DNA of 64,000 nucleotides from Saccopteryx bilineata (GCF_036850765.1 NC_089491.1:186909520-186973519); one strand, 5' to 3'. Positions 1-11,429 are shown, counted from the stretch's first letter. The notes: a model not told the origin generated them from the sequence alone. Program-made: numbers and translations.

Positions 1-1504
1 AATTTAAATTGTTTTTAGAAATCATGATAGTTGGATAGTAAAATGTTTTATTCAGTTGCTTATACTTAGAGGAAACTGCTCTATATTTTGTGAATGTTTT
101 CTCCTTGAAGGCTAAGCATTTGCAGAACATCTGCCTTCTGACACTTGTTGGACTGATTTACACCCCATCTAAAATGAACACCTGCCAGGGCAGTGCCACT
201 CAAAATACCTGCAATTTAAAAAATTCTATCAGATATATCTAGGATTAGTTTCATCTTCCATCAACTAGTTTATTGTCTCAATTTAGAAAATACAAGTATT
301 TTTACTTCTTAGTAAACTTAATACATGAAATGTACATTCACAGAACTTGCAAAGTAGGAAGTACTTATATTTCATGCAACTTGAATTTTCAAATGTAAAA
401 ATTTTGTCCTGGGAGTGATGCCTATGTTTTAGTAGCGGTGACAGAATAAGATACTGAAGCCAGGTTCACCTAGACATTGCAGGTGCTCTGGCATAAAAAG
501 AGGTGACCTGAGTGTGTCATCAGAAGATTCCTTTGGTGGTTAGTGAGCTCAACAAAGAAGGAAAGTAAATGAAAAATACAAAGAGAGACTCTCTAAATCA
601 AGGAGACATGAAGGACATCAGGGAGCAAGTTAGATGTTCTGTCCTATATATCCCTCCCCACCATACTGGGGAAACCACATGCCCTCATCCCACTTAACCT
701 CAGTACTTATCACACTTATTATAGTAGCTTATAACTGTCTGATTTCCTCCCCTGACTTACATAGGAAAGCCACCTGCCATTGTGTACCTAGCATTCAACA
801 TTGTGCCTACGACAAGGTCAATGGTCCATGATTTTTACATATATGAAGGAACATATGAACAAATAAACACATGTGACTTCTTAAAAAGATCACAGCTCCC
901 AATAGTCATAACAAGACGAGTATTAACTCTTTTCCTTATAATAAGTTTTAACTTACTGTTTTAAAGAAAACATGCGATTGTTTTATTATTATACACGTAT
1001 TCTATTTAGAGTCTATCTAGTAAATATGAATATTAACTTACAAAATTTAAGGTTGTGTGCTTTACAAAATTAGTATTTATTACTAAAGCATTGTTTTTAG
1101 AATGCTGTCCCAATCTGGACTGACCTTTCTCTGATGCTTTTGATTCTAGTGAAACAAATTTCAGGACACCAAGAGAGAAAGCAGCCAAAAGAAGCTTGTA
1201 CTGTTCCTTTACTTACTCTCAGGAACACTGTTTAACAGAGACTGCCTCCAGGACTTTGTTCTGCACTGATAGCCTTTGCTGCCCAAGGCCAGCATGTCCA
1301 AAATGGTGTGGTTCATTTGGTCTTAGCCCTGAAGTGTTTGTCCCCAGTCCAGGACAGCTCTGTGGGCAATTCCTTCCATGAGAGAGATGTTCTGACTCAT
1401 TATAGGTCCCCTGGAGCAAAGACTATGTAGGTCCTGAGTGACATTATAACTGAGAGGAAACACAGAAGCAAGCAAATTCTGGGAAAAGAAGGATTTCTCT
1501 CATA
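1..1504. other. AT-rich sequence with no assigned feature
   Basis: I see no gene, recognisable transposon end or long repeat here. The open frames are short (60-66 codons) and overlap on both strands, with no family resemblance. It reads as ordinary intergenic DNA, or repeats too old to recognise by eye. Confidence 0.6.
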
Positions 1505-1519
1505 AGAATTCTGCAAATA

Positions 1520-1897
1520 GGCCCTGGACAGTTGGCTCAGTGGTAGAGCGTCGGCCTGGCGTGCAGGAGTCCTAGGTTCGATTCCCGGCCAGGGCACACA
1601 GGAGAAGCACCCATCTGCTTCTCCACCCCTCCCCCTCTCCTTCCTCTCTGTCTCTCTCTTCCCCTCCCGCAGCCGAGGCTCCATTGGAGCAAAGTTGGCC
1701 CTGGCACTGAGGATGGCTCTATGGCCTCTGCCTCAGGCTTTAGAATGGCTCTGGTTGCAACAATGCAATGCCCCAGATGGGCAGAGCATCACCCCCTGGT
1801 GGGCATGCCGGGTGGATCCCCCCGGTCGGGCGCATGCGGGAGTCTGTCTGACTACCTCCCATTTCCAACTTCAGAAAAATACAAAAAGAAAAAAAAA
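1520..1897 (+). repeat. tRNA-derived SINE, long family (about 370 bp)
   Basis: Full-length copy. The tRNA-like head has an A-box region (GTTGGCTCAGTGGTAGAGCG) and a B box (GGTTCGATTCC). A pyrimidine-rich stretch and a GC-rich body follow, then an A-rich tail. It is flanked by a target duplication, AGAATTCTGCAAATA at 1505-1519 and AGAATTCTTCAAATA at 1898-1912 (14 of 15 match). This shows L1-type retroposition and a fairly recent insertion. Confidence 0.93.
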
Positions 1898-1912
1898 AGA
1901 ATTCTTCAAATA

Positions 1913-3060
1913 ATGCATATTCTTTAATTTTGTTACAATTCATGTAATTTACCTTTTGGGAAAGAGGTACATAGATCTTGATGTAATTTGTGTACTAGTC
2001 ACTGTTTATTACTGAAATATTTTTCTTAGTGGAAGTAAAACAGTATCTGTGATGTCAAGGTTTGTCATAATGGGTGTTTATGACACCATTTACAAATCTG
2101 AAACAGTGGTGTTGCCATTGCAAGTTCTCTTAGGAAAACACCATTAAATTAAAAGGCAACAAATGATGAGAAAGAACTTTCCATTGTAGAGTCCTTTAAT
2201 GCTAGAGTCCTTTTGATAGGACTCCTGTCCCATACTATTAGCTCTTGCAATGGCAATGAAGTGTAACAAGTGGCCCCAAGTGCAGTGCTTGACATAAGTT
2301 TATTCTAATTCTCATTGGTCTTAATATTGACAGAGGGTTTGCATATATAGGAAGGACTTGCCTGTGTGCTCTGATTCAGGCTCTGGGTAAAAGACACTAA
2401 TATTTAGTCATATGAAAACAATTTTGCCCTATTTTAGGTTTTGCCATCATACACAGTCATCAAACTGTCACTAAAAATATTTACCAACAGTATTTTTCAC
2501 AAGGTGAAATGATAAAGTAAGATAATGTAACAACTATAGCAGAGACTTACCTGCACTAAGTTCTCAAAAAAGATTTAGAAAAAAACAACAAAGCAATAGA
2601 ATATTTAAAAAATCAGAGATGATAAAATTTACTGGAAACTAACATTTAGGAGCATATCTTGGGGAGATTGTGCTTGACAAAGCTAAGCTTCAGACTGCTT
2701 TTTACCTATTCATTTTGTCATCTGCTTTAATATAGCAGATCAAACTCTTGTCTCTTCTCCCTGCCTAAAACTTATTAAAATGACTGTAAAGGGTAGAATA
2801 GATAGAAATAAGTTTTGGAAGATGGAAGACAGATGGATAGTGGTTATTAACACAGAAAGCTGAAACCTATTGCCGACAGTGTGCTTGCTGAAGTGGAGAG
2901 TGGTTAAGAGCCAAATTTTAAGAAACAAGAGACTTTGAGTACCTCTGACGTTGCATTTGGGGCAAGTTTTAAAATTAAAGAATTAAAGGTTACACAAGAA
3001 GTCATCAAACATTCAGATCTCCTTATCCACAGTAGAGTTAGGAAACTGCTCTCCCCAAGC
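1913..3060. other. Unassigned AT-rich sequence with a short inverted repeat
   Basis: No gene is recognised. The one structured item is a perfect 13-bp inverted repeat, TTGCCATTGCAAG at 2112-2124 and CTTGCAATGGCAA at 2244-2256. I report it as a finding. Confidence 0.5.
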
Positions 3061-3077
3061 CTACATTGTGAGGTTTA

Positions 3078-3273
3078 TTCTCCAGAACAGTCTAATAGAC
3101 CTTTCTGTACTGATAAAAATGTTTTATATCAGCATTGCCTATCAACAGGTGTCTCAACAGTCAGTGTGGCCAGTATGACTGAGGATCTAAATTTCCTATT
3201 TAATTGTAATTAATTTAAATTCAGGCAGCCACATGTGGCTAAAGATACCATATTAGACAGTGCAGCTCTAGAC
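3078..3273 (+). mobile_element. Ancient hAT-like (MER-type) DNA transposon relic
   Basis: The right part, with AGCCACATGTGGCTA-like wording (3230-3242) and ACAGTGCAGCTCTAG (3258-3272), resembles an old mammal-wide non-autonomous DNA transposon that I know from many mammalian genomes. The left part (AGTCTAATAGACCTTTCTG) is the matching left half. The family name is not assigned. It is highly diverged and non-coding. Confidence 0.5.
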
Positions 3274-3663
3274 AGAGGGACAGAAAAGCAGGCACTGCTG
3301 AGAACAAGATTGATTATCTCACTGAAAAGCAAGGCAAATAAATAAATTTCTTCACACTGAATGATTAGATCTCTCAACACTTTCTACTGCCTGGGGATCA
3401 GGTTGGAAGAGTCCTTTCTAAGAAAACTGACTTGCCACAGAGGCAAAATCTACAAATTCAGACATTCCTGCCCCCGTAGCATGCCTGGCACTCTGCCTCA
3501 TCACTTTACAACATGCATTCCCTCACACATGGAACTCTCCGTCGCTCTTTTAAATGCCTCACTCTTAAATATGACTAGGCAATGAAGGATCACCATATGT
3601 CTGAGGGGAGCTTCCCAGCCAAGACAAATACAAACAAGCAAACAAGAAAATGGAACAAAAACC

Positions 3664-3990
3664 ACCTGACCAGGTGGTAGCACAGTGAATAGAGTGTCCA
3701 TCTGGAATGCTGAGGACCCAGGTTTGAAACCTCGAGGTCACCGGCTTGAGCGCAGGGTTGCTGGCTTGAGCGTGGGTTCATAGACATGAGCTGTGGTCAC
3801 TGGCTTCAGCCCAAAGGTTGCTGGCTTGAAACCCAAGGTTGCTGGCTTGAAACCCAAGGTCACTGGCTTGGCTGAAGCTTCCTGGTCAAGGTACATGTGA
3901 GAAAGCAATCAATGAACAACTGGAATGCCGCAACTATTAGATGATGCTTATCATCTCTCTCCTTTGTCTCTCTCTCTCTCTTGCTTAAGA
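3664..3990 (+). repeat. Old tRNA-SINE with repeated CTGGCTTGAGC units
   Basis: The head, CCTGACCAGGTGGTAGCACA, is followed by a degenerate B box (GGTTTGAAACC). The body is built of repeated 'ctggcttgag/gaa' phrases (3735-3870) and ends in a (CT)n stretch and an A-rich tail. It is more diverged than the other SINE families here, so it is probably an older member of the rhinolophoid SINE lineage. Confidence 0.8.
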
Positions 3991-4232
3991 AAAAAAAAAA
4001 CCCAAAAAACTAACACAAAGATATTACAGAGAGTGTTAGAAAAAAAAAAATGTTTTTTTCTTGAAGAGAAAATATTGCAGCAGTAAAATATCAGGCTTTA
4101 AAAATCAGGAGGAAAGTGTTTAAATCTCATCAAGATGAAAAATAATACAATATTTCTAAAAAGCCATAGAAATACTGGAAGGTAAAGTTGAAATGTTCTT
4201 TCAGAAAATAAACCAAAAGAAGATACAAGAGA

Positions 4233-4421
4233 GCCTGACCTGTGGTGGCGCAGTGGATAAAGTGTCGACCTGGAAATGCTGAGGTTGCCGGTTCGAAACC
4301 CTGGGCTTGCCTGGTCAAGGCACATATGGGAGTTGATGCTTCCAGCTCCTCCCCCCCATCTCTCTCTCTCTCTCCCTCTCTCTCTCCTCTCTAAAATGAA
4401 TAAATTAAAAAAAATTTTTAA
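4233..4421 (+). repeat. tRNA-derived SINE, Rhin-1-like short family
   Basis: The head GCCTGACCTGTGGTGGCGCA, the B box GGTTCGAAACC, a CT-rich tract and the tail AAAATGAATAAAT are all present. The target duplication is AAAAGAAGATACAAGAGA (4215-4232) and AAAAGAAGATACGAGAGA (4422-4439), 17 of 18 identical. This indicates a young copy. Confidence 0.93.
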
Positions 4422-4569
4422 AAAAGAAGATACGAGAGAAAAGTTTGGAGCATTAAATGATCAATGATTAATAGAGCTCCAGAAAGAAAACATAGATGGA
4501 AATGAAAAAAAGAAATTATTAAAGAATTTTTCTAAACTGAATAAATATTCAGATGAAAAGGTTCACTGA

Positions 4570-5560
4570 GTCCTAAGCCAAAAAGAGAAAGTGTCATCCA
4601 ACAGCCAGCACAAGTACACACATCTATTCAGCAAAGTCCTTGTGCAAAAATGTTGGTGACAACACTATCTGTAATAGCCCAAAACTGTTAACAATTAGAA
4701 GTCCATTGGAAAAAAAAATTTTTTTAATTTAAAAAAATCAGTATTTGGATATAAAAGAAGTTCATTGGTTGCCCTGGCCGGTTGGCTCAGCAGTAGAGCG
4801 TCGGCCTGGCGTGTGGGGGACCCGGGTTCGATTCCCAGTCAGGGCACATAGGAGAAGCGCCCATTTGCTTCTCCACCCCCACCCACTCCTTCCTCTCTGT
4901 CTCTCTCTTCCCCTCCCACAGCCAAGGCTCCATTGGAGCAAAGATGGCCCGGGCGCTGGGGATGGCTCCTTGGCCTCTGCCCCAGGCACTAGAGGGCTCT
5001 GGTCACGGCAGAGCGACGCCCCGGAGGGGCAGAGCATCGCCCCCTGGTGGGCAGAATGTCGCCTCTGGTGGGCGTGCTGGGTGGATCCCGGTTGGGCGCA
5101 TGCGGGAGTCTGTCTGACTGTCTCTCCCCGTTTCCAGCTTCAGAAAAATACAAAAAAAAAAAAAAAAAGAAGTTCATTGGCACTAGAGTTGAATAAATTA
5201 ATTGTAATATGTTAATATAGTGGGAGAAAAATAAATAAATTACATGCAATTGACATGGATGAACCTCACAAACTTAATGGTAAATGTAGCAAAAAAGTAT
5301 AAATTATATGCTATTATTTCTATAAACGTTCAAAAACAGGCAAACTGATCTGTGGTGTTGGAAATCAAGATATTGCTTACCACTATGGGCAGGTAGTGAC
5401 TGGAAGCAGGCTCTTGGTAGTATTTTGTTTCTTAATTTTTTAATCTAGATACTAGTTACCCAGTCTGTTCATTTTGTAAAACTCAGCAAATGGTATTTAA
5501 GATTTGTACTCCTTTCTGTAAGTATACTATTCTTCAATAAAAAAGCTTATATTTCTAAAA
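4570..5560 (+). mobile_element. Old L1 3' region (ORF2 end and 3' UTR), split by a SINE
   Basis: The sequence around 4600-4710 (CACTATCTGTAATAGCCCAA) and 5250-5290 (ACATGGATGAACCTCACAAA) matches the end of mammalian L1 ORF2, in + orientation. It is interrupted by the SINE at 4769-5167. There are many stops, so it is not coding. Confidence 0.7.
4769..5167 (+). repeat. tRNA-derived SINE, long family
   Basis: Full-length copy with a tRNA-like head, CT tract, GC-rich body and a pure A tail. It is flanked by a perfect 13-bp target duplication, AGAAGTTCATTGG (4756-4768 and 5168-5180). It sits inside the L1 relic. The 156-codon frame across it (4745-5215) is only translated SINE. Confidence 0.95.
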
Positions 5561-5795
5561 GTTCCATACCCAAACGCATTTCAGTGAAATTTAGAACAGA
5601 GATAAAGAAGAGATCCTAAAAGCTTTGAGTGTCACTGGGGTGGGGGTAGGGAGATAAAAGGAATAAGCCAGAAAATAACTTAAGACTTCTTAAAAGTCCT
5701 GTTGGAACTTGCAACACAATGGAGAAATGTCCATAACATTCTGAGGGAACATTATTTTCAACCTCAAGGAGGTGAAATTAAGACATTTCATTTCA

Positions 5796-5983
5796 GCCCT
5801 GGCCAGGTAGCTTAGTTGGTTAGAGTATTGTCCTGATATGCCAAGGTTGTGGGCTGGATCCCTGATCAGGGCACCAACAAGAATCAACCAATGAATGCAT
5901 GAATAATAAGTAGAACAGCAGTCAGTCTTTCTCTCTCTCCCTTCTTCCCCTCTCTAAAATCAATTTTTTAAAAAAGTTTAAAA
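5796..5983 (+). repeat. tRNA-derived SINE, older GCCCTGGCCAGGTAGC type
   Basis: The head is GCCCTGGCCAGGTAGCTTAG, followed by ATGCCAAGGTTGTGGGCTGG and CCCTGATCAGGGCACC. A CT-rich tract and an ATCAATTTTTT tail complete it. The layout is like vespertilionid VES-type SINEs, but it is an older diverged copy. Confidence 0.85.
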
Positions 5984-5999
5984 GACATATCATAAAACA

Positions 6000-6700
6000 A
6001 TCTCAAAAAAACTTATTGCCCATGCGCCCATTCACAGGAAGTTTCTAGAAGATAAAAGTCACAAATAGAACAGGAAAGACATGATCCAAGAAGCAAAAAA
6101 TAGGGAAAACAATCTGCAAAATGCTGGTAAAAAGAAGCTCCAAACCCTAGCCATGCAGCAGGCCAGGGATAAATCTGTACAGCCTGGACGGAGTCCAAGG
6201 ACAACCAGGGACCAAAAAGGAATACTGCTGGGAAGTGGCCTGAGGAGTGAGAGGACGTGTACACTGCTCTTGGAGAGTACGGTGATAAATGGTGATAGGC
6301 ACATAGAATCTAAGCCAAAGAAAAGAAACAAAGATGACTACTAACTATAAACACAAAGAGGTACAAGAAGGAAAGGTCATGATGGTCCAGTACCATGGAT
6401 AATATAAATGATGACTACTGACTCAAGTTTTAAAAATCTTTATATTAGGAAATTAGGGAGAAGACACGGGAGTTGTGTTGTAAGGAAAAAGTTGGGGGAA
6501 AAGTTTGGGTCCTAGTATCTTGTGATAGGAAGTCAATACTACAACAGCAACTCTCTGCCAGACAAACACTGAACACTGTTTTCACTTTTTTTCATAAAAG
6601 CAAAAATCCTATTTGAATTTCTTTCAATTAGCAAAAACAGTTACTAACATTGGTCTTTTGTAAAAGTAAAATGAAGTAAAGCAAACTTTTAAAAAGCAAG
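6000..6700. other. Unassigned intergenic sequence
   Basis: The frames at 6013-6344 overlap on both strands and show no family signature. Nothing functional is recognised. Confidence 0.5.
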
Positions 6701-6709
6701 GAATACCTG

Positions 6710-7026
6710 TAAATGTCCCCTTTAATCAAGCTATCTTCTACTTCTAGGGAATATCTCTATAAGTACTCATATGTGCAAAGATTCATATACAAGGACAGTT
6801 GGCTGCAGTCTTATAGAACCAAAAATTTAGAAACACTTAAACATTTTTTAAGTATACATCAATAGTATTGAATACTATGCAGCTATTAAAAAGAACAAGA
6901 TAGATCTCTTGATATGGAAAGATACTTAAATACTATGATATTTGGGAGGAAAAAGTTGTAAAGCCATGATTACATATTTTAAAATATATAGTAGTTTGGA
7001 CATACATAAACACTGTAGGAAAAGCA
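6710..7026 (+). mobile_element. Old L1 fragment (3' end of ORF2 region)
   Basis: ACTATGCAGCTATTAAAAAG (6876-6895) and the preceding CATCAATAGTATTGAATAC are typical of the 3' end of L1 ORF2, in + orientation. The Helitron at 7027 interrupts it. It is non-coding. Confidence 0.7.
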
Positions 7027-7219
7027 TCTTTATTATATGTGGCTTAAGTGTCTGTCACCGATAGCTTATTGGTTGCTTGCGTAACTGTACTAGCCAATGG
7101 GGTGAAGTTGCCACGGCTGAACGCAAATTGAGCGTGTCAAGGGGAAGGTGAACATTTGTTTGCATTGGCAATCATCTGTTTTACATAAAAACTACATCTT
7201 AATGTAATTTCTTTTAAGA

Positions 7220-7480
7220 ATGCCTCCTAGAAAATACAGCACTGAAGAGGAGAGAAAAGGAGCTAAAGCTGCACAAAAACGGCTTTCTTGACAAAAAGAA
7301 ACCACTGAGCAGAGAAAGACAAGGCTTGCTTCAGTCGCAGAGCAAATGCGTCTTTCTCGGCAAAATGAGACTGATGAGCATAGAGAAACAAGGTTTGCCT
7401 CAGATGCAAGACAAAAAAGCCTGTCTCGACAAAATGAGTCCCTTGAACAAAGGCAGGAGAGAAATTTAAAAAAATGACAG
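7220..7480 (+). pseudogene. Helitron replicase N-terminus remnant
   Basis: The reading frame starts MPPRKYSTEEERKGAKAAQK and meets a stop after about 23 codons. Past the stop the same frame continues with repeated basic motifs such as RLSRQNETDEHRETR. This repeated Arg/Gln/Glu-rich head is what Helitron RepHel proteins of animals carry before the Rep domain. The frame ends near 7476, and the Rep catalytic domain is absent. The protein cannot be functional. Confidence 0.75.
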
Positions 7481-7634
7481 AGTAATGCTGACCAAAACGT
7501 GTCCTAAAAATTCTGATGTAGACAAACTAAATGATGATGTCTTAAATATCATAGAAGGGAACGACACGACATTTAAGTGTTGATTCCATTGTAGCTGATA
7601 ATAAATCGAATGCCAACAACTTTCCAACGGAATT

Positions 7635-8143
7635 TTTAAATAGTCTGTCGCCTTCTGGATGCCACCTCACAAATTGAGGTTAAAGATGGGAGCAATTATT
7701 ATGCTGTTAAGAAATCTTAATACCAGAAGGGGTCTTTGCAATGGTACAAGACTAGAGGTTCTCCAATTGAAAAATAAAGTCATAATAGCTAAGTCTTTGA
7801 CTGGCTCCTCTCCTCTAAAGGTGAAATACATGTCATTCCAAGAATTGATTTGGCTCCATCTCAAACAGGGTTGCCGTTTCAATTGAGACGTAGACAACTT
7901 CCTGTAAAACTTGCCTTTGCTATGACCATCAATAAGTCTCAGGGCCAAACACTTAAGCTTGTTGGCATTTTTTTACCTGAGCCTGCATTTGGACACGGTC
8001 AACTTTATGTTGCCTGTTCAAGAGTTCGTGAAAGAACGGACGTAAAATTAAAAATAATTGATGGTCCTCTGCAAGGTGAGCTTAAAAATGATGGAAAGAT
8101 CTACACAAGAAATGTTGTGTACAAAGAGATCTTTGACATGTGA
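7635..8143 (+). pseudogene. Helitron Pif1-type helicase C-terminus remnant
   Basis: The translation gives MPPHKLRLKMGAIIMLLRNL from 7659. After a frameshift near 7830-7850 it gives LPVKLAFAMTINKSQGQTL and later FGHGQLYVACSRVRERTDVK. These are the last conserved helicase motifs of Pif1-family proteins: a TINKSQGQTL motif and a VA(L/C)SRVR motif with the arginine finger. The Walker A and B parts are missing, so this is a dead fragment of the Helitron RepHel enzyme. It lies in the same element and strand as the N-terminal remnant at 7220. Confidence 0.88.
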
Positions 8144-8413
8144 ATTAACATTTTATTATTTAAATCACCTTTATTGAGCTAGCGGTGGCTCTTAAGAAAT
8201 GTACTGCCAGTGGTTTCCTTCATTGCACTCTACTTTAAGCAATTAAGCAAGTAGAAGGGGGAAACCCCGTGGGGCACTAAGCAAAGGGGCGTCCTCGCCG
8301 CCTGCCCTGGGTAATTCAGTTTGAATTAGTAGACACCTTTGCACAAATCATTTTAATTACAATTTATAATATCTAGAACAGCAGTCATTTCGTATGGCCG
8401 CCGGGCTTTTTAG

Positions 8414-8640
8414 TATATAAATATATATACATAACACATAGCTACAGACTACAGAATGCAATAACCAGAGGGAAAGGGAGGTGGAGGTAGGGGAGGAAGG
8501 CAGAGGGGGAGAATAGGGGCAGAGACTTTCACTGGGACAGTGAGGGGGAATGATGTAGTGTATAGATGATGATATTGAGTTATACACTTGAAACCTGTAT
8601 GGTTTGGTGAACCGTGTCAATCCAGTAAATTTTTTAAAAA
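8414..8640 (+). mobile_element. L1 3' UTR fragment
   Basis: TTATACACTTGAAACCTGTA (8580-8599), then GTCAATCCAGTAAATTTTTT, matches the 3' terminus of bat L1 elements. The (GGGA)-rich stretch at 8470-8520 fits an L1 3' UTR polypurine tract. It abuts the Helitron right end and is followed by a second L1. Confidence 0.7.
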
Positions 8641-8644
8641 TGCT

Positions 8645-10720
8645 GTAAGGACTTCTGGTCAAGATGGCAGTATAGATAAACATAGTACTTGCCTCCTCTC
8701 ACAACCATGTCAGAATTACAGCTAAACTACAGAACAAGCATCATTCAGAACTGCCTGAAATCTGTCTGAATGGAAGTCCTGCAACTAGGGAACTAAAAAG
8801 GAAGCCACATTAAGACTGGTAGGAGAAGCAGGGACACAGAACAGGCTGGTCCACACTCACATGTCAGGGATAAAAATCAGGAGGGATACTTCAGTGGTGG
8901 AGGTTCCTGCTAAGGTGTGAGGAGTCCCTCCCCCAAATCAGTCTCAGGGTTCATGTGCCTGGAAAGAAGTCTTCATAACTTCTGGCTATAAAAAACCAGC
9001 AGAGATTGTGGCTGAGGGAGACAGAGGCTGCTAGAATCTCAGGTGGTTTCTCTTAAAGGCCCATGCATGGACTTACTCAGACTCACTCCCTCTGAGCTCC
9101 AGCCCTGGAGCAGCAGTTAAAAAGGCAGCAGAGGCATACTGGGAGGAACTGAATTGTATGGCATTGGGACACCAGCTGGAGGACAGCTTTCTCCCAGACA
9201 AAAGTGTTGGCAGAGGCCATTGTTCCTTTGATGAGCTCTTACCCCAGAGAGCTGGCAGGCGGGAGCCATATCTGAGACTCCACCAACCTGGCTCCCACTG
9301 TTTGCCCCAGCCTACCCAACTTTGGACTGGACCCATGCTCTTTCCAGTGGCTTTGGCCTGTCATAGCTCATGCCTCAGATTTTCCTAAAATCTCTAAAAC
9401 AAACAACATCTGGCCTAAGCATGCCCTATGCCTCTCATTAAGTGGCCCCAGGCTCAGTACTAGCAGCATCTGGCCTTGATTTGCAGCTTGGCTTCACCTG
9501 AGCACCTCCAAGTTCTGCACAAGTAGCAGCCATCTGCAGATCTCTTTGTAGCTCGTGCCGGATGGCCTTGGACAGGACACAGGTAGTGGCTAACCTTGGT
9601 CTGCACCTCCCAAGTGGCCCTAGAGCACACCCAGTGGACAACTTTAGACCACATTTGAAGCATCATCACAAACCATCTGCACAATCAATACACTCAAGAG
9701 GCATACTTAGTAGGCACCAGAGCCCTGCTGAAGTAAGTGCTGTTCTGTGGAGTGGGCCCCTGCACAGCTTACCCTCCATGGTAGTTGGAGGTCAGTGTTT
9801 GGTGGTCACAACCAGTCCTTGCAACTGATCTGCCTAGGGTTAAATCCCTCCCATTGACATTCCAACAGCAATCAAGGCTCAACTACAAGAGGAGGGTGTA
9901 CACTGCCCACATGGGGGGAAAAGGCACTCCTTGAGTGCCCAGGTTGGGAGATAGGGGAGGCTGTGTGACTGGACCCTACATTAGGCCACTCTACCAAGTC
10001 TGGGAGACATACTAGCTCTACTAATACATAGAAATAAACGTAGGGGACTGCCAAAATGAGGAAGCAAAGAAACATATCCCAAATGAAACAACAGAAAAAG
10101 AACTAAAATGGAAACAAGCAATCTACTAGATGCAAAGTTCAAAATGCTGATTATAAGAATGCTCAATGAATTCAGAACATCAATAGCATAGAAAAACAAA
10201 TGAAGAATATACTAACAAAAATGGAGAATAATTTACAAGGAATCAACAGTGGAGTAGATGAAGCTAAGAATCAAATCAGGTTTAGAATATAAGGAAGCAG
10301 AAAACACCCAATTAGAAAGGCAGAAAAAAAATTCAAAAAGATGAGAATAGTGTAAGGAGCATCTGGGACAACTTCAAGTGTACCAACATTTGCATCACAA
10401 GAAAAAGCTAAAGAAGTTCACCACCAAATAAGTATTACATGAAATACTTTTAAAGGGTCTTCTTTAAGAAGTACAAATTGGTTGTTACAGAATAGTCATG
10501 AGGATGTAAAGTACAGCATAGAGAATACAGTCAATATTCTAATATCTATGTATGTTGTCAGATGGTTGTGAGATTTATCTGGATGATTGCTTAGTAAGTT
10601 ATGTAATATCTAATAACAGGTGTGCACTTGAAACTCTAGCAGTTATCTCTGGAAGTCAGAACTGTGAAGGACTTTAAATTTGTTTTGTACATTTTTTTGT
10701 TTTTACCATGTGTGAATTTA
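8645..10720 (+). mobile_element. L1 with 5' UTR and ORF1 start joined to a 3' UTR
   Basis: GGTCAAGATGGCAGTATAGA (8658-8677) begins an L1 5' UTR. The start of an ORF1-like region, AAGCAAAGAAACATATCCCA (10062-10081) and onward, follows but is full of stops. From about 10480, GTTACAGAATAGTCATGAGG leads into an L1 3' UTR (GATGTAAAGTACAGCATAG). ORF2 is absent, so it is an internally deleted or rearranged L1. Frames such as 9158-9388 and 9562-9828 lie in the UTR. Confidence 0.7.
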
Positions 10721-10952
10721 TATTCAGAAAAAAAATTTAGCTGTATATACATACATGCACATGGGTGTATTACCCCGCATAGTAATTGTGGGCACATAAC
10801 TAGAACTTCTTGGTAGTTAGTGATTGTTCACTTTCAGCACAAGTGTTCTGCATCTTCAAATGGAATGTTCTTATAGCAGTAGAACAACCATTGTGCTTAG
10901 GGTTTCTGTGTGAAAATATATAAATACATTTGTCTTTCCTGTTAGACTCAGT

Positions 10953-11333
10953 ACACAGTCGTCCCTCGCCATATAGCGGTTCACTTTTCTCAGTCTCACT
11001 GTATTGCTGATTTTTAAATTGTATATATCTAATTTTGTATCACAGATATTTCACTATATCATGGGATTTTGCAGTATATAGGAATTTTTATATACTTATT
11101 ATTTTAGTTATTTTTGCAGGAAAATAAGTATTTTCTAGCCTACATAAATGAAAGTGTTTATAAGAGTGTGAGAAAGGTTAGTAACAGTGTGGGAAAAGTT
11201 TATAAGAGTCTGGGGAGAGTGTATAAAGCCTTAAATTATATATAAATAATAAATATAAAGTCACTACTTCACGGGTTTTCACCTATTGCGGGGGTTCTGG
11301 AACCTACCCCCGCAACAGACGAGGGACCACTGT
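10953..11333. mobile_element. Tigger-like MITE (pogo superfamily, non-autonomous)
   Basis: The left end reads ACACAGTCGTCCCTCG and the right end, read in reverse complement, TACAGTGGTCCCTCG. These are pogo/Tigger-type terminal repeats with a TA target. The sub-terminal parts also pair: GCGGTTC on the left, and GCGGGGGTTCTGGAACC on the right. It is about 380 bp, AT-rich inside and non-coding. Confidence 0.75.
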
Positions 11334-11429
11334 AGTTGAAAGCTGTTCTTTTCCCTTTATCATCAGCTTTAGTGAGCGGGCCCTGGGCACCCCTCACAGG
11401 ATATGCCATCATTCATTTTAGTTTTTTAA

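Larger units (their letters stand above)
7027..8413 (+). mobile_element. Decayed, internally deleted Helitron (HeliBat-like)
   Basis: This is a rolling-circle DNA transposon. The proposed left end starts TCTTTATTATATG just after an A. The proposed right end is a GC-rich stretch, GGCCGCCGGGC (8398-8407 region), followed by CTTTTTAG and then T. This agrees with Helitron insertion between A and T. Both ends of the coding region survive (see 7220 and 7635) and the middle Rep/helicase part is lost. The right-end motif is weaker than the usual CTRR. Such elements are known from bats. The exact ends are inferred. Confidence 0.8.

Noticed and set aside
1521..1600. Possible tRNA gene (A and B boxes present)
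   Set aside because: The boxes belong to the tRNA-like head of a SINE. The same head recurs in all SINE copies, and the cloverleaf is degenerate.
3735..3870. CRISPR-like or satellite repeat (CTGGCTTGAG/GAA units)
   Set aside because: The units are part of an old SINE family seen at four sites, with no regular spacers, and the DNA is mammalian.
4745..5215. 156-codon + strand open frame
   Set aside because: It is the translation of a SINE. Near-identical peptides occur at the other SINE copies (20458, 49207, 59499).
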